Assembly: GCA_965232405.1 (NCBI GenBank) | Contig: OZ246966.1 | Location: forward strand, 2,294,001-2,358,000 | Source: RCIO01 sp965232405 | Lineage (GTDB): Bacteria; Pseudomonadota; Alphaproteobacteria; Rhizobiales; Rhizobiaceae | Direction: 5' to 3' | DNA length: 64,000 nucleotides | Shown here: positions 17,801-24,270 of the stretch, one piece after another | How positions within the stretch are numbered: position 1 is the stretch's first letter | How the letters are laid out: each line of letters begins with the position of its first letter | Made by a program: the position numbers and the translations under genes | Notes under the pieces: generated by a model | Database searches by the model: none | What the model was told of the DNA's origin: nothing | Seen by the model: only the letters and a program-made list of their open reading frames with translations

Positions 17801-19563
17801 CGGACATCACGGAGCTCAAGAACCGCGAGGTCGAGCTGGAACAGGAACGCCAGAAGGCCGAACTTGCCGACCGCGCCAAGTCCGAGTTCCTGGCCAATAT
17901 GAGCCACGAAATCCGGACGCCGATGAATGGCGTGCTCGGCATGGCCGAGCTGATGGCCAAGACCGATCTCGACAGCAAGCAGCGCACCTTCATCGACATC
18001 ATCACGAAGTCCGGCAACGCGCTGCTGACGATCATCAACGACATCCTGGACTTTTCCAAGATCGACGCCGGGCAACTGGTGCTCGATCCGGCGCCGTTCG
18101 AGCTGGCGGAGGCGATCGAGGATGTAGCGACGCTGGTTTCGACGCGGGCGAAGGAAAAGGATCTCGAACTGATCGTGCGCGTGGAGCCCAGTCTCCACGA
18201 CACTTATGTCGGCGATGTCGGCCGTATCCGCCAGATCGTGACCAACCTGATGGGCAACGCGGTGAAGTTCACCGAGTCCGGCCACGTTCTGGTGGATGTC
18301 ACCGGCGAAGATCTGGGCGACGGTCGCAATCGGCTCAAGTTGAGCGTGACCGATACCGGTATCGGAATCCCTGAGGACAAGCTGGCGCTCATTTTCGACA
18401 AGTTCAGCCAGGTGGACGCTTCGTCCACCCGGCGCCACGAGGGCACCGGCCTCGGCCTTGCCATCACGCAGCGCCTGATCGAACTGATGGGCGGCGAGAT
18501 CAGCGTGGAAAGCCAGGAGGGCAAGGGGTCGACCTTCCACGTTCATATCGATCTCGAACGCGTCGGCAGGCAGGAGCCCAAGCGTACACTTCCGATGGAT
18601 GTGACCGGCGCCCGGGTGCTCATAGTCGATGACAACGCTGTCAACCGCGCGATCTACAGCGAGCAGATGGAAGCCTGGAACTTCGACGCCTGTGCAGCAG
18701 AAAGCGCGGCAGAGGGCCTGGAAGTGCTCAAGGCGGCGGCGAGCTTCAATGTCGGTGTCGACTGCCTGATACTCGACTACCAGATGCCGCAGATGAACGG
18801 CGCGGAGATGGCGAAGGCGATGAGCCAGATGCCGCAGCTTGCGGAGGTGCCGATCGTCATGCTGACATCGGTCGACCAGTCGCTCACCGGCGTTGCAGGG
18901 GCCGACACCAACATCGTCACGCAGCTGGTGAAGCCGGTCCGCTCGTCGCAACTGCTGGAAACGGTGGTCTCGGCAATCCAGAAACGTCGCGGCGGCAGCG
19001 CTTCGTCGGCGGACTACGATCTGAGCGCATACAAGACGATGCGCAATCCCGCCCAGCCCGAGCAGGAGCAGGGCGAACAGAAGCCCGTGACGGAAGCGGC
19101 TGAGCCGGACAATACACCGACGCCGGTCCAACCCGCGAAGGCAGCGCCGAACCCGGTTGACAGCGAACTGGACGTGCTGGTTGCGGAAGACAACGAGGTC
19201 AACCAGCTGGTCTTCAGCCAGATCCTCGGCGAGACGGATCTCACTTTCGAGATCGTCGACAATGGCCGGCTGGCAGTCGAAGGCTACAAGGAACGCAAGC
19301 CGCGCATGATCCTGATGGATGTTTCCATGCCTGAAATGAACGGGCTGGAGGCAGCCGGCGCGATCCGCGAAGCTGAAGCCGATACCGGCATCCATGTTCC
19401 GATTGTCGGTGTAACGGCGCACGCCCTGAAGGGCGACCGCGAACGATGCATTGAGGCAGGCATGGACGACTATCTGTCCAAGCCGATCAGCCCCAAGGCG
19501 CTGCTTGAGAAGGTTCAGGCATGGCTGGGCAGCGAAGCTGGCAAGAGCCAGGTCGCGGGATAG
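14884..19563 (+). CDS. Cytosolic hybrid histidine kinase with seven PAS modules and two receivers
   Basis: A 1559-residue signalling protein without transmembrane helices. Seven consecutive PAS/PAC modules span ~50-985, recognised by recurring PAC endings such as GVRTDVTELK, GIRTDITEHK, DITDIRRRE, GVRVDITDLR and TTDITELKNRE. A coiled linker leads to the dimerisation/phosphoacceptor helix (EFLANMSHEIRTPMNGV, His1008) and the ATPase domain with GNAVKFTESG, DTGIGIPEDKL and GTGLGLAITQRL. Two receiver domains follow, with phospho-Asp1298 (LILDYQMPQMNG) and Asp1479 (ILMDVSMPEMNG), joined by a Pro/Glu-rich linker. No HPt domain is present, so phosphotransfer needs a separate partner. The signal is unknown. 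Alternative starts such as the GTG at 14941 are possible. Confidence 0.93.
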   Translation: MFHAVGEGTCDGQQRLKSRVRIVTSGGLEQGGAVAPTVDWLGRKLSPAEVAELAEISCDWLWETDEQHRYSWLSDSFEVHSGGYKDKMIGRSRTEFIEETLHCSQTAQEHLDLLAARKPFQGLVFKVRSERGNNRWVSVSGIPRFGEDGEFLGYRGTGRDVTKPLSLVEDLSEARKELSHKTGLEKLADDTNAGENHTARLMAALDAMQDAFCYYDSNDRLLLYNRAMVDMYPKLADFIRPGVSYEELLDEGLKRGVYDTGDVPIEKWREVALQKRRSETKSESIIEIDGGRAILHRDMRTEDGGFLGVRTDVTELKNKENSLTKAKREAEAAQKRLRSAIDALESGFVLWDADDRLVVCNEAFRRQFSFMPNLREGRTFEDLFLEFANSGMVKEAVGREEEWVAEHALKRKEELGQEIVFQTHDDRWMMRRDVLTDDGDRVGIRTDITEHKKHAAALAEANERSEQLLIDLDRTLDTMRMGVVLLNSDMEADIINRAFFDIWKLEPGAVKLGSHFRELMDINRHNGIYDVPDDEWEDYVNSRVEEIRSGDVKPREFTRADGCTMIYSVAALTGGKRLVCYYDISDMKEREDQLEHMLEKTRLSEAVVNRVSDPLFVKDANLEFVIVNEAFASIFDLKPEDMIGRKGGDFVTDDEAKHFEETERAVLETGEPYEVEEDFDFKGAPRSRIVRKARVRLPGGKDYIACRVFDITDIRRRERESLEAKKQLESVIDALPAGVIIYDRDDRFVLASKKVQEALPGMVDAMQPGKPLRYAVELAHDAGYFRESGDPELDALYDTDREAWIDGYCERYKVAQAVNERQNPNGRWVQAIDARTQEGYFVGVRVDITDLREREEALRASMRENEVYRSLIDNVPVAIYAKHPDLSLMYVNKVWCELTGYSEEFAIGKTDAEVFGAEGEAFMQADREVLLNGERIEAEETATNPDGSIRYQMARKGVMKANDGSTYLIGSTTDITELKNREVELEQERQKAELADRAKSEFLANMSHEIRTPMNGVLGMAELMAKTDLDSKQRTFIDIITKSGNALLTIINDILDFSKIDAGQLVLDPAPFELAEAIEDVATLVSTRAKEKDLELIVRVEPSLHDTYVGDVGRIRQIVTNLMGNAVKFTESGHVLVDVTGEDLGDGRNRLKLSVTDTGIGIPEDKLALIFDKFSQVDASSTRRHEGTGLGLAITQRLIELMGGEISVESQEGKGSTFHVHIDLERVGRQEPKRTLPMDVTGARVLIVDDNAVNRAIYSEQMEAWNFDACAAESAAEGLEVLKAAASFNVGVDCLILDYQMPQMNGAEMAKAMSQMPQLAEVPIVMLTSVDQSLTGVAGADTNIVTQLVKPVRSSQLLETVVSAIQKRRGGSASSADYDLSAYKTMRNPAQPEQEQGEQKPVTEAAEPDNTPTPVQPAKAAPNPVDSELDVLVAEDNEVNQLVFSQILGETDLTFEIVDNGRLAVEGYKERKPRMILMDVSMPEMNGLEAAGAIREAEADTGIHVPIVGVTAHALKGDRERCIEAGMDDYLSKPISPKALLEKVQAWLGSEAGKSQVAG

Positions 19564-19573
19564 CAAGAGATCG

Positions 19574-19594
19574 GGTTCCGGTTCAGCCGGAACC
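19574..19594. terminator. Hairpin between convergent genes (possible terminator)
   Basis: GGTTCCGG (19574-19581) and CCGGAACC (19587-19594) pair perfectly around TTCAG, 10 bp after the kinase stop and 28 bp from the stop of the opposing gene. The T tract is poor, so termination strength is uncertain. Confidence 0.4.
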
Positions 19595-19621
19595 GTTCAT
19601 GCCAATCAGCATTGTTGAGAC

Positions 19622-20905
19622 CTAGCCGCCGAGAAGGCTTCTGACGCGTCCGCGGATGATGCGGGCCAGATTGCGTGTCTCGTTGTAGAGGTGAAGCTGC
19701 GACGCGGCCTGCCGTGCGGCCCGGTCGGCCTCGGGCGCAAGACCCACGACCAATGTACCGACTGGGCGGCGTTCCCTCCAAAGCCGGCTCATGATCGGGT
19801 GATCCGGCACCGCGCAGGAATCGGTCGCGTCGATGTTCGGATCGTCAAGATGCGTGCGGGTCACGTCGAGCATCAACAGTGTGCCCGGCGAATAGGCGGC
19901 GTAGGCCTCGTCGTAGGCTGTCTTCCATGTGTAGGCGACGCCGTTTTCGATGAACACGATCAGGCAGGCGATCACCGCACCGTCGAGGACCAGAGAATGC
20001 ACGCGGCAAAGATCGCGCTCCGCAAGGCGGTGAACCGCCTCGCGCGCGAATGCGGCGCGGAAACGGTCGATCGCCATCGCGGTGCGTTCGCGTCCCTTCC
20101 AGCCCGTGGCTTCGAGAGTCAGGAACGCCTCTACCCCGAGGCGGATCTCATCAGCGCTTCGCGCAACGCGATATTCCAGCTTGCCCAGTTCGGCGAGGCG
20201 GCGCCGTTGCCGTCTGAACTCCCGCAGGTGATGAGATCGCACCGCCTGGCGCAGATAGGTGTCGGGGTCGAGCGTGCTTTCCAGGAAGGGGCGCTCAGCG
20301 GTGTTTGTGGTGACAAGCGTCAGGTCGCGGCTCGATGCGAAGCTGCGCAGGATCGAGGCAAACGGCCCGTCGAGGCGCGTTTCGGGCATGACCAGAACGC
20401 GCGGCAGCTGCAAATGCTTGCGGCCGATCAACGTGAAGAAGTCTTCGATGACGCCGACCGGATCATCACTATCGACTAGAGGTGTGCCCAGCGGGCCAAA
20501 GGGGCTCGACCATGTGCGCATGATCGGAACGCCGAGCGGCATGGGAGCCTTTTCAACCGAAAGCGGCACCAGCAGCCTCAGGCGGCTCCTTTCTTCGTCG
20601 CTGTCGCGAATGACGGCCAGCCTGATTTCCTTGTCTTCCAGTCGTGGCATCGCGGGGGCGAGGAAGCGCGGATTGAAGAATATGTTGGGTTCGACAGAAC
20701 GCGAGCAGAGGAATTCAAGCTCCTCGACGAGATCGAAACCGGCTGATGCCGGGTAGATCGACAGGCGGCGGTTCGCCTTGGCGCCATCGAGGCTTTCCAG
20801 ATGCGACGGGTCGGGCGCAAGGCTTGGCACCCCAGCCAGATTGGTGAGCATGGCACCGGACGGGCCGGCGCTGACTTCCTCGAGGATCGGTGTTGCTGCC
20901 ATCAC
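19622..20905 (-). CDS. GNAT-superfamily acyltransferase (Acetyltransf_6 / BioF2-like)
   Basis: A 427-residue cytoplasmic protein with the two-lobed GNAT_6 fold related to Fem/CelD acyltransferases. Recognisable blocks are HHLREFRRQRRRLAELG, VEAFLTLEATGWKGRERTAM and VAYTWKTAYDEAYAAYSPGTLLMLDVTR. Relatives modify polysaccharide or peptidoglycan precursors, sometimes encoded with export genes. The start overlaps the stop of the flippase gene by 4 bp, so the two are translationally coupled. That suggests acylation of a lipid-linked saccharide that the flippase moves. The substrate is unknown. Confidence 0.8.
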   Translation of the reverse strand: MMAATPILEEVSAGPSGAMLTNLAGVPSLAPDPSHLESLDGAKANRRLSIYPASAGFDLVEELEFLCSRSVEPNIFFNPRFLAPAMPRLEDKEIRLAVIRDSDEERSRLRLLVPLSVEKAPMPLGVPIMRTWSSPFGPLGTPLVDSDDPVGVIEDFFTLIGRKHLQLPRVLVMPETRLDGPFASILRSFASSRDLTLVTTNTAERPFLESTLDPDTYLRQAVRSHHLREFRRQRRRLAELGKLEYRVARSADEIRLGVEAFLTLEATGWKGRERTAMAIDRFRAAFAREAVHRLAERDLCRVHSLVLDGAVIACLIVFIENGVAYTWKTAYDEAYAAYSPGTLLMLDVTRTHLDDPNIDATDSCAVPDHPIMSRLWRERRPVGTLVVGLAPEADRAARQAASQLHLYNETRNLARIIRGRVRSLLGG

Positions 20906-22314
20906 TCAGCGCCCTGTTGCTGTGCGGCGGGAAGAAATACCGCCATGACGATGCCGGTCTTCCACCAGACGATGAAGGAAAGCGTCGCGGCCTCGAAGAC
21001 CATCGCGACGGTTGTGCCGATTGCCGCGCCCCAAAGCCCGAACTGCGGAATGAGCAGCAGGTTGAGGCCGATATTGATCGCCAGCGTTGCAGCATAGGCG
21101 GCGGCACAGATGTTCTGATGCCCGGTCATGGTGAGCAGGCTTTCGGCCGGCCCGACTGCAGCACGCGCGACCACGCCCAGAATGAGCACGAACAGCAGCG
21201 GATAGCCCGCGTCGAAGCCCGGGCCGAACAAATAGAGCATCGGCTTGCCGATCAGGAGAATGACCATTGCCAGTGCTACCGTGGGCCAAAAGGTCCAGCT
21301 CACCGTTTCGCGGGCAAAAAGCGCAAGCTGGCCCGCGCTGCCATCATGCGCCAGATGAGCATATCGCTGGGCGACGCCGGCCTTTACCGCGAAGTAGACG
21401 AAATGGGCGATCGCCAGTGTCTTCACAGTGGCGAAATAGACGGCCACGTCGTCGGGGCTCATATACAGACCCACCATCAACACGTCGGCATTGGTGAGCA
21501 GGAAGAAGAAGCTCTCGACGAGGAAGATAGGCAGCGAAACGGCGATCCAGAAACGCAGCGATATCTCGCGCGGCCCCGTCTCGATTTTCCGGTCGATCCG
21601 CGTTGTGACGTTGAGGAGCTGGTAGATGGTGGTGGCGTAGGTGGCCAGGATTGTCGCCAGGATGGCGGTCTTGGCGTTGGGCGCGTAGCCGACGGCCAGC
21701 GCACCGGCCATGAAAACCAGAATCAGAATGGGGCGAATGAGATAGGTCGGCGCAAGTGCCGAAGTCGCCCACGCATTGGCGCGCGCAATGCCCTGCAGCA
21801 CGTCCGACAGCGCAATCATCGGCAGGCAGATGATGCCAAGATAAAACGGAATGACGTAATAGCTCTCGATGGCGCCGGAGAAGAGCCAAAGGCCTGCCGC
21901 GCCGATTGCCGCGATCAACGATGAGGCAAGCAGCACGAACAGCCTGCTGGTCAGCAAGATGCCGCGCAGTTCGGCAAAACGCCCCGTCTCCCGGTATTCC
22001 GGAATGAAGCGGATTACGGAGGTGTGAAACCCGAGGCAGGACAGATTGCCGACGATGATCATCGTCACCCAGACGAGCACGAAGATGCCGTACTCGAATG
22101 CGCCCATCCAGCGGGCCAGAAGCACCTGACTGATGAATGCAATCGCGGCATTGGCGATGCGGACGAGGAACGCGAAAAGCGTGACGCGACCGGCCGCGCC
22201 ACCGCCGGTCTCGCCGGAAATCAGGCTGTCTATACGCGTAACGACAGGCCTGGCACGAAGTGCCAGGCTTTTCGGCAGAAGCCGCTCAGCCGTCATTGCC
22301 GCGGAAAACCGCAC
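20902..22314 (-). CDS. Polysaccharide flippase (Wzx/MATE-like, MOP superfamily)
   Basis: A 470-residue inner-membrane protein with about 12-14 hydrophobic segments starting VTLFAFLVRIANAAIAFISQVLLARWMGAFEYGIF, which is typical of lipopolysaccharide/exopolysaccharide flippases. It would move an undecaprenyl-linked sugar across the inner membrane. I chose the GTG at 22314 because GGAGAG stands 6 bp before it; an ATG at 22296 lacks a ribosome-binding site. It is coupled to the downstream acyltransferase. No glycosyltransferases or polymerase lie nearby, which is unusual for a Wzx gene. Confidence 0.82.
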   Translation of the reverse strand: MRFSAAMTAERLLPKSLALRARPVVTRIDSLISGETGGGAAGRVTLFAFLVRIANAAIAFISQVLLARWMGAFEYGIFVLVWVTMIIVGNLSCLGFHTSVIRFIPEYRETGRFAELRGILLTSRLFVLLASSLIAAIGAAGLWLFSGAIESYYVIPFYLGIICLPMIALSDVLQGIARANAWATSALAPTYLIRPILILVFMAGALAVGYAPNAKTAILATILATYATTIYQLLNVTTRIDRKIETGPREISLRFWIAVSLPIFLVESFFFLLTNADVLMVGLYMSPDDVAVYFATVKTLAIAHFVYFAVKAGVAQRYAHLAHDGSAGQLALFARETVSWTFWPTVALAMVILLIGKPMLYLFGPGFDAGYPLLFVLILGVVARAAVGPAESLLTMTGHQNICAAAYAATLAINIGLNLLLIPQFGLWGAAIGTTVAMVFEAATLSFIVWWKTGIVMAVFLPAAQQQGAE

Positions 22315-22421
22315 GCGCTACTCTCCGATCTCCCGGTTTGCGGAAAATTCTAGGCGAGAACTCTTTAAGAAACGGTTCGGATTGAAGATTTCGCCGCATC
22401 CACGCAGCAGGAGAGAGCAGC

Positions 22422-22730
22422 ATGGCACAAACCAGCCGCTGGAGGCCGATGTCGATGGCGCCGCGCGACGGAACGCGCATTCTGGTGACGGTGCGGCCGA
22501 CTGAACAGGGACCGGCTGATGTGGACATGGCCTATTGGGCCCGCGCCGACCAGTTTGGCGCCGAAGGCTGGCGGGCGTCGGACTCCAACCCTGGCTGCAT
22601 CATCGCCTATGCCGAGCCGGAGCTGAAATGCTGGATGCCGCTGCCGCAATCCAACCCGGCTGGCCGCCCCGACGTGATGCCTGACCCCCATGAGGGCGAC
22701 GACATCATGGAGGACGGCGCAGGCATCTGA
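22422..22730 (+). CDS. Small DUF551-like protein
   Basis: 102 residues with the layout W-R-P-M-S-x-A-P-R-D-G-T at the start and CWMPLPQ later. This resembles the short DUF551-type proteins (WxPIxxAPxDGTxxL...WxPLP) common in phages and alphaproteobacteria. No function is known. GGAGAG lies 8 bp before the ATG. It is followed 14 bp later by a small helix-hairpin-helix gene. Confidence 0.7.
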   Translation: MAQTSRWRPMSMAPRDGTRILVTVRPTEQGPADVDMAYWARADQFGAEGWRASDSNPGCIIAYAEPELKCWMPLPQSNPAGRPDVMPDPHEGDDIMEDGAGI

Positions 22731-22744
22731 TCCCGTCGACGGCA

Positions 22745-22972
22745 ATGATACCGGCCGATGAACGCGCGAAGATGCTGCGTGCGCATTCGATCGGGCCGCG
22801 CATGATCGGTTATCTGGAAGAAATCGGCATCGAACGGCTTTCTGAGCTGAAGGGTGCCGACGCTGAAACGCTGGCCATGCGGATCGATATCGCACTCGGG
22901 CGAAAGCACATGAACTGGCTGGGAGTTGAGGCGCTGCGCAATCTGATCGCGCTGGCCGACCGCACGGACTAA
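22745..22972 (+). CDS. Small helix-hairpin-helix protein (Cdd1 / TfoX-C-like)
   Basis: 75 residues. SIGPRMIGYLEEIGIERLSELKGADAETLAMRI (read in two parts) is a helix-hairpin-helix arrangement like that in the pathogenicity-locus Cdd1 family and the TfoX C-terminal domain. These typically bind DNA or proteins non-specifically. It lies in the same direction as the DUF551-like gene and the antiporter gene, with short gaps, so the three may form a transcript. The role is unknown. Confidence 0.68.
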   Translation: MIPADERAKMLRAHSIGPRMIGYLEEIGIERLSELKGADAETLAMRIDIALGRKHMNWLGVEALRNLIALADRTD

Positions 22973-23033
22973 CCGGCTCCTGTGGTCGTTGCCGGCTGTC
23001 GCGAACAAAGGGCTACGCGCGAAGGGGGTGAAC

Positions 23034-24257
23034 GTGGAATATGCCGGTCTCAGCGCCGAACTCGTCGTTCTGGCCATTCTGGTCGTGTTTGTCGCCTACT
23101 CTCTGTTGAGCAAGGCGGTCTCGCGCTCCATCGTTACGCTGCCGATGATCTTCATGGCAGTCGGGTTTGTCGTCTCGGAGCCGGTTGCGATGGCCGGTTC
23201 CGAAGAAGCGCTCAACGAAGTCACCAAGCTGGTCGCGGAAGTCACGCTGGTTCTGGTACTGTTTTCAGACGCCAGCCATGTGCGGTTCAGGCACTTGCGT
23301 ATGGACTACAAGCTGCCCCTGCGCATGCTGGTCGCAGGCATGCCGCTGAGCATCCTGCTCGGATCGGCGGTTGTGTTCGCGCTCGATCCAGCGGCCGGAA
23401 TCGCCGTGGCGCTGCTGACCGCCGCGGTACTGACGCCGACGGATGCCGCGCTCGGGCAGCCAGTGGTGAGCAGTCCCGAGGTGCCGGGTCATCTGAGCGA
23501 ATCCATCAATGTGGAAAGCGGGTTGAACGACGGCCTTGCCGTGCCTTTCGTTCTGCTCGGCGCAATCATTGCCTCCGCCGGGATGTTCGGCGATGCCGAT
23601 ACTGACGGGTTGGCCATAACGGTCCTTGTTCAGCTCATCCTTGGGCCGCTGGCCGGAATTGCCGCCGGATGGCTCGCCGCCAAGGCGATGGACCTGGCCC
23701 GCAATCATGATTTGATGGCCGAGGCGGCCGGCGGCGTGGCGTTTCTGTCCACCGCCTTCATCGCTTATCTCGGCTCGGAGCTGATCGGCGGCAATGGTTT
23801 CATCGCTGCTTTCGTGGCCGGCATGGTGTTTGGCAATACATACCGGCACGACATTCACTTCATCGGCGAGTTCATGGAAGGGGCGGGGCAATTGCTCACC
23901 ATGGCCGCATTCCTGATATTCGGCGCGCTGCTTCTGCCGCGCGGCATCGATCACATGTCGCTGCAGGCGGTGCTGGTGGCGATTCTGTTTCTGACCATTG
24001 TCAGGATGGGGCCGATCTTCCTGTCGCTGGCGGGAACGGGACTGCCCGCGCGCGAGAAGCTTTTCCTCGGCTGGTTCGGCCCGCGCGGCCTGGCGTCGAT
24101 CCTGTTCACGCTGATCGTGCTGGACGGCTACGACCTGCCGAAGGAACCGGAATTTCTGGCCTGCGTGTCGATGACCGTCTTCTTGTCGATCATGCTGCAC
24201 GGCCTGTCGGCCACACCGATGGCGCGCTGGATTGGCCGATCAGGCGGCGGGGCATAG
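23034..24257 (+). CDS. Cation/proton antiporter, CPA1 (NhaP-like)
   Basis: A 407-residue inner-membrane protein of about 12 helices. Signature blocks are ALLTAAVLTPTDAALGQPVV with the paired TPTDA residues and SESINVESGLNDGLAVPF with the ESGLND motif of sodium/proton exchangers. ARE...FLGWFGPRGLASILF is near the C-terminus. It lacks the RCK/TrkA C-terminal regulatory domains of potassium-specific types. The GTG at 23034 is chosen because AAGGGGG stands about 7 bp upstream; the frame is open from a TTG at 22989. It is convergent with secA, with 13 bp between the stops. Confidence 0.88.
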   Translation: MEYAGLSAELVVLAILVVFVAYSLLSKAVSRSIVTLPMIFMAVGFVVSEPVAMAGSEEALNEVTKLVAEVTLVLVLFSDASHVRFRHLRMDYKLPLRMLVAGMPLSILLGSAVVFALDPAAGIAVALLTAAVLTPTDAALGQPVVSSPEVPGHLSESINVESGLNDGLAVPFVLLGAIIASAGMFGDADTDGLAITVLVQLILGPLAGIAAGWLAAKAMDLARNHDLMAEAAGGVAFLSTAFIAYLGSELIGGNGFIAAFVAGMVFGNTYRHDIHFIGEFMEGAGQLLTMAAFLIFGALLLPRGIDHMSLQAVLVAILFLTIVRMGPIFLSLAGTGLPAREKLFLGWFGPRGLASILFTLIVLDGYDLPKEPEFLACVSMTVFLSIMLHGLSATPMARWIGRSGGGA

Positions 24258-24270
24258 AGCCTAGGTGGCT

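Noticed and set aside
17725..19566. A long open frame antisense to the hybrid kinase gene
   Set aside because: It mirrors codon bias of the kinase gene, has no recognisable domain, and lies wholly inside a certain gene. The same holds for long antisense frames opposite secA (24478-26310) and clpB (43636-45309).
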